This document shows positions 1 through 6,137 of a stretch of DNA of 6,137 nt, in pieces. Every line of letters starts with the position of its first letter. Position 1 is the first letter of the stretch. Source of the DNA: Nitrososphaerota archaeon (GTDB taxonomy: Archaea; Thermoproteota; Nitrososphaeria; Nitrososphaerales; Nitrosopumilaceae). The notes under the pieces are model-generated. The model did not search any database. It worked only from the letters and a program-made list of their open reading frames with translations, and had not been told where the DNA came from. Both the position numbers and the translations under genes were made by a program. The stretch lies in contig JAEFDA010000044.1 of the NCBI GenBank assembly GCA_016126025.1, positions 1 through 6,137 of the forward strand, written 5' to 3'.

Positions 1-36
1 GAGTTTGGGGCCGGCTGCGGCCTGGATCTGGGTCAT
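1..36 (-). CDS. 5' end of an unidentified gene running off the left edge
   Basis: An ATG at 36-34 opens a frame with no stop before the window edge, giving the 12 residues MTQIQAAAGPKL. I do not recognise the protein from so few residues. The start is believable because a perfect archaeal Shine-Dalgarno motif, AGGTGAT at 50-44, lies 7 bases upstream. The start lies about 32 bases inside the sequence that replaces the rest of the sspD-like gene. A short leader between a break point and a start codon is the usual layout at the end of an insertion sequence, so a transposase is one inference. A host gene joined by deletion or rearrangement is equally open. Only the start region is visible. Confidence 0.4.
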   Translation of the reverse strand, partial: MTQIQAAAGPKL

Positions 37-43
37 TTAGATC

Positions 44-50
44 ATCACCT
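44..50 (-). promoter_or_regulatory. Strong ribosome binding site for the ORF starting at 36
   Basis: The minus strand reads AGGTGAT here, complementary to the conserved 3' end of archaeal 16S rRNA, with 7 bases before the ATG at 36. It overlaps the TGA that ends the truncated sspD frame. It is the best Shine-Dalgarno match I see in the window and supports a real gene start in this stretch. Confidence 0.5.
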
Positions 51-149
51 ATTCTTGCAAGGGGAACCCATGTCCGGGACCCTGTCCCGCATATAGACGG
101 CTAGAGCACTCGAGTCCTTCCCGCCGGATATGCCGCAGATGTGCCTCAC
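45..149 (-). pseudogene. sspD: Truncated sspD-like PP-loop ATP pyrophosphatase (PAPS reductase/DndC family), N-terminal fragment
   Basis: From a GTG at 149-147 the frame gives 34 residues, beginning MRHICGISGGKDSSALAVYM and continuing RDRVPDM. SGGKDS (residues 8-13) is the nucleotide-binding PP-loop of the PAPS-reductase/ATP-pyrophosphatase family. Its start, with ALAVYMRDR behind it, looks like SspD and DndC, which activate DNA for sulfur insertion. Family members run to several hundred residues, with a beta strand and further catalytic motifs after this point. Here the match ends after PDM (69-71), is followed by the unrelated residues GSPCKNR, and meets two consecutive TGA codons (47-45 and 44-42). 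No other frame resumes the family sequence before the window edge, so a simple 1-base frameshift is unlikely. The gene follows sspC by 32 bases. The GTG start is uncertain: it has no clear ribosome binding site, and the in-frame region upstream to the TAG inside sspC offers only CTG alternatives. Family identity is confident; truncation rather than assembly error is inferred. Confidence 0.75.
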
Positions 150-181
150 TGTGTTTGCGTGGCAGCCGGCCGATATAAGTC

Positions 182-3100
182 TCAGCAGGTCAGCCCAGAC
201 ACCCTTTCGTCGCTAGCCGGCAGGATCACCACCTCCTCCCTCCCGTCGGGATGGGTTATCGTCACCATAACCGACGGTCCTTTGAGGTTCTCTGAGACGG
301 CCGCGAACTTTAGGGCCGCCAGCCGCCTGAAGCCGGCCGCGGCCTCCCTGAGGCCGTTCCCGAACATTTTTCTGTGCTCGTCGCTCCAGTCTGCCGGTGG
401 CATGTCCGTCAATACCAGTCCCACATAGTTGATCCATGCCTGCTCGTCGGGTATGTCCGCCGAGACGGCACCCAGAAAGACCTTCATCTTCTGGTCCGAG
501 ACGTCCGGCAGCAGCTCGGACGCGACTCTGGCCAGGGACGCCCTGTCGGACGTGCCGGTCTCCTTGAACAACCGCCGCCCCATCTCCTCCATCATAGAGC
601 CGAACGCCGTCTGGAGTTCGCTGATGGCGCTCGCAAGTCTGCCGGCAAACCTCCCCGCCGCCCGCCTGTCCGTGTTGCGGCCGGGTGGAGATACCCCAAG
701 GGCCTCCGGGAGCGACTCGAACAACAGGGTGTCCGGCTCTACTGCGCTCTGTATGGCGTTCCGAACGGCCAGCGCCCTCCTGCTGAGGTTTTTGGTCTTT
801 CTGGTGTAGACGGGCAGCGCGCGCACCACTCCCACCAGACGCCCCACTATCCCAAGCATGTCGTCTTCGGGCTCAGTCCCCAATGATTTGGCAGTCCTCT
901 CGACGAGGGCGGTGCGGTGAGCTGACTTGGGATAGTACTTGAGTGAGAAGTGCCCGGGGTTCTTCACGAGCCGCTCCGCAAGACTCGCGTTTATGCGTGG
1001 GATGTACGTGCCGTGCTCATACACGGCTAGGCCGTCTCGCCTCGCGAGGATGATGAGCAGCGCGAGTATGGGCATCACGCCGTCCTTGATGCCGTACGGG
1101 GGCATCTTCCAGATACGGTATATCTCCGGTAGGGTCACGGCCTTCCGTGCCTTTCGCATGTGGCGCAACGCCGTGTCCCAAGCGTAACGGAACCGACCGT
1201 CCGGCCGTGTGAATCCATACCTGCCGCCTGCCCGCTTGTGGACTCCGTGTTCGCCTATGACGGCCTCGTATATAGCGCGCTCGGGCTTCCAGCCTTCTAA
1301 CCCCAACCTCTCTTTGTGCTCGTTTGCTGTCATCGCATGCAGCAGGCGGTTGAGGGCAGTGGATCCCTGAGCCGTCAGGCGGTTGCGGTTTATCATCTCG
1401 TTGCGAACGGGAGGAGCATCCGGGTACGCTGCGTCGCTAGCCGCCGAGGCGACCGAGCTTGCTGTGCCCCGGATGGATATCTCCCCGTCATGCGACCCGT
1501 ACGTCCAAACCGCGCCGGCGCCATACGCTTGGTCGAATTCGGCATCCAGTGCATTCTCGGCGGCGGCCAGCCTCTCGCCCACCTCTCCCTTGGCAACCCA
1601 GTCGCCGGCGACATCATCATCCTTTAGGGCGGCGCGCAACGCCGCCACCTCGCTGGCGGCATCGACTAGGCCAGAGACGTCCCCACACCTTGAGACGAGC
1701 ACCGGCCTGTCGGACACGGGAACAGCCGTGCTAGCCGTGCCATATATCACGGCGCCGTCATACTCGGGACCGAGGCCGCCCTCCGGCATGTCGAACAGCG
1801 ACGCGAACACCCGCAGGGTGCCGCTTTCTATCCCGTGTCTAGCGGCAATGACCGGCTCGGGATCCATCGCGGCCTTCATAAGTTCGTGGTACGGCATTCG
1901 CCTCACCGCATTCCTCCAGGCGTCTACCTTTGTTGCGATGTTTACGTCAGTGCCGTGCCATATGCGGTACTCGTCGGCGTGCCGCCTGTATGTTATGACT
2001 GATCTGGACTCGAGGTCTCTGACGGCCTGCTCTGCTCTGCGGCCGGCCATACACCGTATCATCCCCATGGAGGCGCGCAGCCGGCCGGAGCGCCCTATCA
2101 GGTTCATCAGCCCTATCGCCTTGAGGGCAATCCGCTCCGTCTCGTCGGAGACGCGCGTGTCGCGCACTATAGTCTCTATCTCGACTAGCCGGGACGAGGA
2201 TGCTGCCGCCCCCGCGTGCGCGGGCGCCGACCCGGATATGAAATAGTCGTACAGGTGGTCTGCCCCCATGGTCGGCAGGGCATCCCGTCCATTCCACCGT
2301 TCTTTCTCGATGAACCTTGTGACGGTCCCCGGGCCGCTCCCGAACACGAACGAGAGCAGCGTCCTATCGTTCTGGCCGTACCTGGAGCAGAGCTCGGGCA
2401 GGGCCTCAACGGCCAGCGGGTGGAGCGGGTAGCACGCTGCCGCAATCTCTGCGGGTATGTCCACGCCCGCATCATCGGCGGCCGCCTTGGCGTGGTGGCC
2501 GGCCCACTCCATTATGTGATGGGACGTACCGCCGCGGGGCTTCAGTGAGGAGGCGAGGAGGGCCCGCGTGTGCTCCAGCGAGTTGGCAAAGTGGATACTC
2601 TCGAAGCGGCCCTGTATCTTGGCCCACTCCTTGATGCGCGCCGCTGGCGCGCCGGCAACGTACTCACCGAGGGCCATGTGCTGCATGGTAACGACGTGCA
2701 GTCTTATTCCACGCGAGGCGCCGGTCATCTCTGCCAGATCTTGTAGCAGGAACAAGTCACCCTCGTTGCCGCCGTCCGCAAAATACTCAACGTTCTTGCC
2801 GAACTCGTCTAGTATCAGTAGGACCGGCGCCGCGGCGGCCATGCTAGCGACAATTCCCGATACGGTGGAGGCGTCCGGGACTGTCCCCTTCTGCAATGAT
2901 CGGATACAGCGGCGGAGCGTTTTGAATGCCGTGAAGCTGCGGCGCCCGTACGATTTTCCAAAGTATGATTCGGCTCCCCTGGCTGCCGCCCGCAGGACGG
3001 TGGCCGCCACCGGCTCCAGCCTGGCTGTGGCTATGCACCTTATCATACCGCGCTCGTGCAGGCCGCCCCGCCGCCTGCCGGCCACTAGATTGGCCGCCGC

Positions 3101-3418
3101 GTCCGGCGCCGCCCCGCGCAGTATCTTGTATGCTGCTTTCCATCCGGCATCATGGCGCGGTGATGCCAGATGACTTAGTACCATTCCGAAGGTGGACTTG
3201 CCAGATCCGTACGGGCCGATTATCGACAGCGTCGCCCCCTTGCCTAGCCCGGCCGAGAAGATGTTGACCGCCTCGATGGAGCTGGCGTTCGGTATGTACT
3301 CGGCCGTCATCCCATCTAAGGCATCACGCTCGATGTTGGTTGAGGCGCGGGGCCTGTCTGGCACGCTGACTATACCGGTCAGAGGGGTTCCAGATATGGT
3401 GTTATTCTTCTGGATCAT
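182..3418 (-). CDS. sspC: SspC-like large P-loop ATPase of a DNA phosphorothioation system
   Basis: This 1078-residue protein is the motor-type ATPase of the operon. Walker A is GPYGSGKST (residues 68-76, Lys74), and Walker B is LLILDEFGKN (200-209, Asp204/Glu205). The segment EWAKIQGRFESIHF (264-277) resembles the QGRFE motif of large defence ATPases of the SspC and BREX PglY/BrxC type, where the arginine may act as a finger. Further family-like blocks are YPLHPL with SRYGQNDRTLLSF (330-357), a probable winged-helix segment ending YRIWHGTD (484-491), and PPYGIKDGVMPIL (773-785) in the second half. The C-terminal third is alanine- and arginine-rich without a motif I can name, and ends in a small probable beta hairpin (about 1050-1068). 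There is no signal peptide or clear membrane segment, so it should be cytoplasmic. The ATG overlaps the sspB stop by 4 bases (ATGA), implying translational coupling. In bacterial Ssp systems SspC is an ATPase needed for modification; its precise step is not shown by this sequence. A BREX-type role is the main alternative, but the neighbours argue against it. Confidence 0.82.
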   Translation of the reverse strand: MIQKNNTISGTPLTGIVSVPDRPRASTNIERDALDGMTAEYIPNASSIEAVNIFSAGLGKGATLSIIGPYGSGKSTFGMVLSHLASPRHDAGWKAAYKILRGAAPDAAANLVAGRRRGGLHERGMIRCIATARLEPVAATVLRAAARGAESYFGKSYGRRSFTAFKTLRRCIRSLQKGTVPDASTVSGIVASMAAAAPVLLILDEFGKNVEYFADGGNEGDLFLLQDLAEMTGASRGIRLHVVTMQHMALGEYVAGAPAARIKEWAKIQGRFESIHFANSLEHTRALLASSLKPRGGTSHHIMEWAGHHAKAAADDAGVDIPAEIAAACYPLHPLAVEALPELCSRYGQNDRTLLSFVFGSGPGTVTRFIEKERWNGRDALPTMGADHLYDYFISGSAPAHAGAAASSSRLVEIETIVRDTRVSDETERIALKAIGLMNLIGRSGRLRASMGMIRCMAGRRAEQAVRDLESRSVITYRRHADEYRIWHGTDVNIATKVDAWRNAVRRMPYHELMKAAMDPEPVIAARHGIESGTLRVFASLFDMPEGGLGPEYDGAVIYGTASTAVPVSDRPVLVSRCGDVSGLVDAASEVAALRAALKDDDVAGDWVAKGEVGERLAAAENALDAEFDQAYGAGAVWTYGSHDGEISIRGTASSVASAASDAAYPDAPPVRNEMINRNRLTAQGSTALNRLLHAMTANEHKERLGLEGWKPERAIYEAVIGEHGVHKRAGGRYGFTRPDGRFRYAWDTALRHMRKARKAVTLPEIYRIWKMPPYGIKDGVMPILALLIILARRDGLAVYEHGTYIPRINASLAERLVKNPGHFSLKYYPKSAHRTALVERTAKSLGTEPEDDMLGIVGRLVGVVRALPVYTRKTKNLSRRALAVRNAIQSAVEPDTLLFESLPEALGVSPPGRNTDRRAAGRFAGRLASAISELQTAFGSMMEEMGRRLFKETGTSDRASLARVASELLPDVSDQKMKVFLGAVSADIPDEQAWINYVGLVLTDMPPADWSDEHRKMFGNGLREAAAGFRRLAALKFAAVSENLKGPSVMVTITHPDGREEVVILPASDERVSGLTC

Positions 3419-4338
3419 GCCACCACCATACCCGCACTTGGCTGAGGCGTTCCGTATGACGCGGCTAGCATCGACTGCGCAGCGGCGCCGGCGCCGTTCT
3501 TAAACGCTAGGTGCGGCTCGCCGTTGAGGCGCGACACCGACATGTATTGTGTGTCGCTACAGGCCGTCTCGAGAGCGGCGGTCAGGTCGCCCTCGTTCAT
3601 CTTGAACGCGTTGCCCACACTGCCCGGCTCCACGGCCAGCCTAGCCACGGAAATTTCTTCGGTCCCGGTCTTAGCGGCGAAATCGGCGCATGCGAACGCG
3701 ACCACCTGTGGGGTGAGACCCGGTTTGGGTCCGAACGTAAACCGTACCATGCCGCCGTCGTGGCGTGCCAGCCCTAGGTTGCGGAACGGGCAGTCGATGT
3801 ACTCCTCAATGGTCAATTTGTCGCGCTTCGACGTATATGTGTGGAGGAACACGTCGACGTCCCTCTTGACGGAGGCAGGGCTCGGTGCGTCCCATTCGGG
3901 GTTGTTCCTGACTGTCTCCTGTACGGCGTCGAGGAGGTCCCCGGTGCCCACCACAGTACCGGGTATCTGGTTCATTATCAGCCACCAGGTTGGGATCCGG
4001 CACGGCGGGGCGAGCAGCAGCCAGTGGAGTATCCACAATGTCTCGGCCCGCTCCAAGTACGGATCGAGACCATTGTTGTTGAATATGGCATCCCCCCAGA
4101 CAGTGGTTTTAAGGTCGGTCCTGTGCTCGTCGGCTGTCATCTTGAACGCCAGCGACCAGAACCGTATGGATCTTACCATGTTCTTGCCCACGCCGAATTG
4201 GACGGTCGCGTCGTCGGCCCGGAAGGCGTCAGGCCGCCTAGTTGTCTGGTCATACGCCTTCTTGAGCCACCCATACCTGGGATGAAATGTCTCGTGGCGC
4301 CCGAACGACGGGGCAGGAACGGCCTCGTTGACATCCAT
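3415..4338 (-). CDS. sspB: SspB-like DUF4007 protein
   Basis: This 307-residue protein belongs to DUF4007. The N-terminal signature is clear: SFGRHETFHPRYGWLKKAYD (11-30), then ATVQFGVGKNMVRSIRFW (44-61), then LERAETLWILHWLL (95-108) with PPCRIPTWW (111-119). The C-terminal half (about 155-290) is less conserved to my eye and has no nuclease motif I can point to. In bacterial Ssp systems the SspB protein is the DUF4007 member and has been reported to nick DNA, giving access to one strand for sulfur insertion; that role is transferred by family and context. The ATG at 4338 follows the sspA stop directly (TAGATG), with a GGTGAT motif inside the last sspA codons. The 3' end overlaps sspC by 4 bases. 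The protein has no signal peptide and is probably cytoplasmic. DUF4007 also occurs beside other phosphorothioation genes, so a Dnd-like variant is the nearest alternative. Confidence 0.85.
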   Translation of the reverse strand: MDVNEAVPAPSFGRHETFHPRYGWLKKAYDQTTRRPDAFRADDATVQFGVGKNMVRSIRFWSLAFKMTADEHRTDLKTTVWGDAIFNNNGLDPYLERAETLWILHWLLLAPPCRIPTWWLIMNQIPGTVVGTGDLLDAVQETVRNNPEWDAPSPASVKRDVDVFLHTYTSKRDKLTIEEYIDCPFRNLGLARHDGGMVRFTFGPKPGLTPQVVAFACADFAAKTGTEEISVARLAVEPGSVGNAFKMNEGDLTAALETACSDTQYMSVSRLNGEPHLAFKNGAGAAAQSMLAASYGTPQPSAGMVVA

Positions 4339-5496
4339 CTATATCACCCTCGGCCTGCCCTCTATGGCCCTGATGGACTCGACAGCCCCGGCAATCTCTA
4401 AGACCGCAGATTTGATGTCGGTTGCCGTCGTTTCTCGGCCCACAGAAATCCTGACTGATTCATCAGCGGCAGTCCTGTCGAGGCCCATCGCAAGCAGGAC
4501 ATGGGACGGCTCCATCGTGTTGGACGAGCAGGCGCTACCCGTGGAGATCTCGACGGACGGGATGCGGGCCATCACCGCGTCAGCCAAGGCCCCGCACAAT
4601 CTGATGTTGGAAGTGTTCGACAGTCTCTCTACGCCAGAACCGTTCACCGAGACGTCCGGGACGGTCTCTAACAGGCGGCTCTCAAACTCGTCCCGGAGGT
4701 GGCGCTGCCGCGGGATATCGGCCAGCCCGTCCGTGGCGGCTATACTGCACGCTTCACCGAAACCGGCGATTGCCGGAACGTTGGGTGTACCACTGCGCAT
4801 ATCTCTCTCTTGGCCTCCTCCATATATGATGGCCGCGATGCGCCTTCTGGACTCTCTGGTGGCTACCAGCGCCCCGCACCCCTTGGGCCCGTATATCTTG
4901 TGGCTACTGAGGGTCACCATGTCCGCGCCGATCTTGCCCCCGTCAAAGGGGATCTTTCCTATGGCTTGTGTGGCATCGCAGTGGAACAGGGCGCCGTGAT
5001 CGTGTACGATACACGCCACCTCTTCCACCGGGTGAATTACGCCGGTCTCGCTGTTTGCCGCCATCACCGAGACCACATCTATATCACCATTACTCATCAT
5101 ACACTCCAGCGCCCCGATATCAACGGTTCCGTCGGGGTGGACCGGGATCGTCTTGAACTTGGAGCCGGCATCGGCTAATGTGGCGCACGTCTGGAGGACG
5201 GACTTGTGCTCGGTGGCGCCAGCCAGTATTCTGATGGTTCGTCCAAGACCACTCCGCAGGCCGGTCAGGGCTAGGTTGTTGGCCTCGGTCGCCCCGGAGG
5301 TGAATACCACGTCGGATGCACCCATCCCCACGGCGTCGGCCACCTTCTCACGCGCCTCCTCAACTGCCTGAGCCGCCGTCCTGCCGGATCCGTGACCGCT
5401 TGAGGGGTTGCCAAAGCGCTCGGCGAACAGTGGCATCATCGTCTCAAGCACCCGCCTGTCTACCGGGGTGGTGGCATTATAGTCAAGGTATGCCAT
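4339..5496 (-). CDS. sspA: SspA/DndA-like cysteine desulfurase (NifS/IscS family)
   Basis: This PLP enzyme, 385 residues from the ATG at 5496, takes sulfur from L-cysteine as a persulfide and releases alanine. The start is chosen because MAYLDYNATTP is the classic NifS/IscS N terminus; an upstream in-frame GTG at 5529 would add 11 residues that look untranslated. All key features are present: TEH with His97, ANSETG with Asn148/Glu150, DATQ with Asp174/Gln177, SSHK with the PLP lysine Lys200, GGGQERDMRSGT (226-237), and the catalytic cysteine Cys323 in STGSACSS, followed by EPSHVLLAMG. This short loop places it in group I (NifS/IscS/DndA/SspA) rather than the SufS group. Length is normal. Being first in an operon with DUF4007 and SspC-like genes, it most likely supplies sulfur for DNA phosphorothioation rather than only Fe-S clusters, though it could serve both. 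Its stop abuts the sspB start. Confidence 0.9.
   Translation of the reverse strand: MAYLDYNATTPVDRRVLETMMPLFAERFGNPSSGHGSGRTAAQAVEEAREKVADAVGMGASDVVFTSGATEANNLALTGLRSGLGRTIRILAGATEHKSVLQTCATLADAGSKFKTIPVHPDGTVDIGALECMMSNGDIDVVSVMAANSETGVIHPVEEVACIVHDHGALFHCDATQAIGKIPFDGGKIGADMVTLSSHKIYGPKGCGALVATRESRRRIAAIIYGGGQERDMRSGTPNVPAIAGFGEACSIAATDGLADIPRQRHLRDEFESRLLETVPDVSVNGSGVERLSNTSNIRLCGALADAVMARIPSVEISTGSACSSNTMEPSHVLLAMGLDRTAADESVRISVGRETTATDIKSAVLEIAGAVESIRAIEGRPRVI
4343..4348 (-). promoter_or_regulatory. Ribosome binding site of sspB embedded in the sspA 3' end
   Basis: The minus strand reads GGTGAT, complementary to the archaeal 16S rRNA 3' end, 4 bases before the sspB ATG at 4338. The motif is built from the last sspA codons (GGG-GTG-ATA-TAG context), so the ribosome finishing sspA ends on top of the sspB start signal. 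This supports the chosen sspB start and tight translational coupling. Confidence 0.5.
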
Positions 5497-5529
5497 TAGG
5501 ATTGTCTTGGCCGAGCCGTAATTAAACAC

Positions 5530-5790
5530 ACGGGTGGCCTCGGCTCGTACATCCTCAGGTCCACTTGGTTTTTATGCTCAGGATGCGGCGATGGTGCGAT
5601 GACTCGTGCTTGCCCGGGCGGTGGATCTGAAGACGTACCCACCGACTAGTCTAAACCCTAATGCTCATATTCCAAATGTTGGGGGTGCCTAATCGGGTCG
5701 TGTACGCCACTTCGGCGGCATTTCAGCTATTGACAATCCAAAAGGCACGCTTGGGATAGGCTCGGATGGATATGTGGGCCGGTCACACTA
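5530..5790. other. Intergenic region without a recognisable gene
   Basis: Between the transposase relic and sspA I see no ORF with coding character, no tRNA cloverleaf and no convincing terminator. The only candidate signal is the promoter-like element at 5550-5585. Two GCGATG copies 8 bases apart (5588-5593 and 5596-5601) and a weak hairpin near 5707-5719 were seen but are too short to interpret. Since a mobile-element relic lies next door, part of this stretch may be the former end of that element. Confidence 0.5.
5550..5585 (-). promoter_or_regulatory. Possible operon promoter (TATA-like) within a short inverted repeat
   Basis: Minus-strand GCATAAAAACC (5577-5567) is the most TATA-like stretch upstream of sspA. 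Archaeal initiation about 25 bases downstream would fall near 5547, leaving a leader of about 50 bases to the ATG at 5496. The core lies between CATCCT (5550-5555) and AGGATG (5580-5585), an inverted repeat of 6 bases; CTCAGG also occurs twice (5554-5559, 5577-5582). A repressor site is conceivable, but repeats this short can arise by chance. The match to a consensus TATA box is imperfect. Confidence 0.28.
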
Positions 5791-6137
5791 TCAGGCTTGC
5801 ATTCCATCGAACCGGTCCAGAACCATAGCTAGCGTGGCCACGAACCTACCGTTGAGACCATAATGGCGGTGGTTGTGTACGAACTGGAACGACTTGATGT
5901 AGAACGCCAGGTGCCACTTGCTGACGCCGCGGTGTTTTTTCAACCACCATTTGGACAGGCCTATCCGGCACTCGCAGTTGTAAGCATGTAAACCCTAGCA
6001 CTGTCTGGGGTTGCATGTGGATCGGCGACTCATGCACGAATATAGCGCTAGTACGCTTTGCAGTTGATTTGAGTACTTCCGAGCTGCCGCTTAAGTGGAT
6101 GATCGTAGTCCTGATAGGTGATTGCCGCTCTTCTGCC
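5791..6137 (-). pseudogene. Degraded DDE transposase, 3' part (IS1595/ISXO2-like), extending past the right edge
   Basis: Transposase-like sequence is spread over more than one frame. From the right edge one frame reads RQLGSTQINCKAY and ends at a TAG (6050-6048), resembling the GST-I-TDCWKAY block around the second catalytic Asp, here Asn. A second frame reads HESPIH near 6030, matching the HE-VNHS block. A third, 5994-5791, reads GLHAYNCECR, then LSKWWLKKHRGVSK and FYIKSFQFVHNHRHYG, ending at TGA (5793-5791). This fits the H-T-N-T-x-E block with the third catalytic acid (GAG, 5973-5971), then the usual WL-KHRGVSK-HL-Y-FQF-NHR helix region. A stop (TAG 5997-5995) and frame changes separate the blocks, so the gene is inactive as read. 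The family assignment rests on remembered motif shapes and could be a neighbouring DDE family; that it is a broken transposase is better supported. No inverted repeat or target duplication could be paired within the window. Confidence 0.65.

Noticed and set aside
1383..2246. A 287-codon open frame on the plus strand opposite sspC
   Set aside because: It is the antisense of a gene with clear ATPase motifs. The peptide is rich in Ser, Ala, Arg and Pro with no domain pattern, as expected from a GC-rich shadow frame.
3524..4285. A 253-codon open frame on the plus strand opposite sspB
   Set aside because: The opposite strand encodes the DUF4007 signature. The plus-strand peptide shows no recognisable motif.
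4328..4999. A 223-codon open frame on the plus strand opposite sspA
   Set aside because: It is the shadow of the cysteine desulfurase, whose catalytic residues are all conserved on the minus strand.
5497..5529. Upstream GTG start for sspA adding 11 residues
   Set aside because: The family N terminus is M-x-YLDYNATTP, reached exactly by the ATG at 5496. The extra residues MFNYGSAKTIL are not family-like.
5588..5601. GCGATG repeated twice with 8-base spacing
   Set aside because: Two copies of a 6-base word in GC-rich DNA can occur by chance, and no further copies or symmetry were seen.
5707..5719. Small hairpin (CGCC and GGCG arms) in the intergenic region
   Set aside because: The stem is only 4-5 base pairs, has no T-run and no conserved context. 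It is too weak to call a terminator or RNA element.
5743..5765. TTGGGATAG stretch downstream of the transposase relic as a terminal repeat
   Set aside because: No inverted partner is visible on the other side of the relic within the window. A similar string near 926-935 is simply sspC coding sequence.
5846..6037. A 63-codon minus-strand ORF starting MHESPIH
   Set aside because: Only its first residues match the transposase pattern. After that it reads the transposase region in the wrong frame, so it is part of the pseudogene and not a separate small gene.

Overview
The window is about 57% GC. Coding sequence uses many ATA (Ile), AGG (Arg) and TAT (Tyr) codons. Genes are tightly packed, and GGTGAT Shine-Dalgarno motifs match the 3' end of archaeal 16S rRNA. 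Together with the protein types this suggests an archaeon, most likely a high-GC thaumarchaeon of the Cenarchaeum or sponge-symbiont kind. That placement is inferred from style only; the window holds no rRNA or other marker gene.

All recognisable genes lie on the minus strand and read from right to left. The right edge (about 5791-6137) carries the broken 3' part of a DDE transposase, with stops and frameshifts. About 260-290 bases of apparently non-coding DNA follow, including a possible promoter. Then comes a compact operon: a cysteine desulfurase (sspA-like, 4339-5496), a DUF4007 protein (sspB-like, 3415-4338), a 1078-residue P-loop ATPase (sspC-like, 182-3418) and the first codons of a PP-loop (PAPS-reductase/DndC-like) protein (sspD-like, 45-149). 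Stop and start codons abut (A/B), overlap by 4 bases (B/C) or are 32 bases apart (C/D). This gene content and order match the Ssp DNA phosphorothioation system, in which sulfur from cysteine replaces a non-bridging oxygen in the DNA backbone. In bacteria the mark is read by a separate defence effector, SspE, which is not present here.

The most striking point is that sspD stops making sense directly after its SGGKDS nucleotide-binding loop. The reading frame passes into unrelated sequence at about position 68 and stops at position 45. Within that foreign sequence a new ORF begins at position 36, behind an excellent GGTGAT motif, and runs off the left edge. The simplest reading is that a mobile element or rearrangement interrupted sspD, leaving sspABC intact (1770 codons without a stop) but without their sulfur-incorporation partner at this locus. 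With the transposase relic on the other side, the modification module appears to sit in a turned-over, island-like region.
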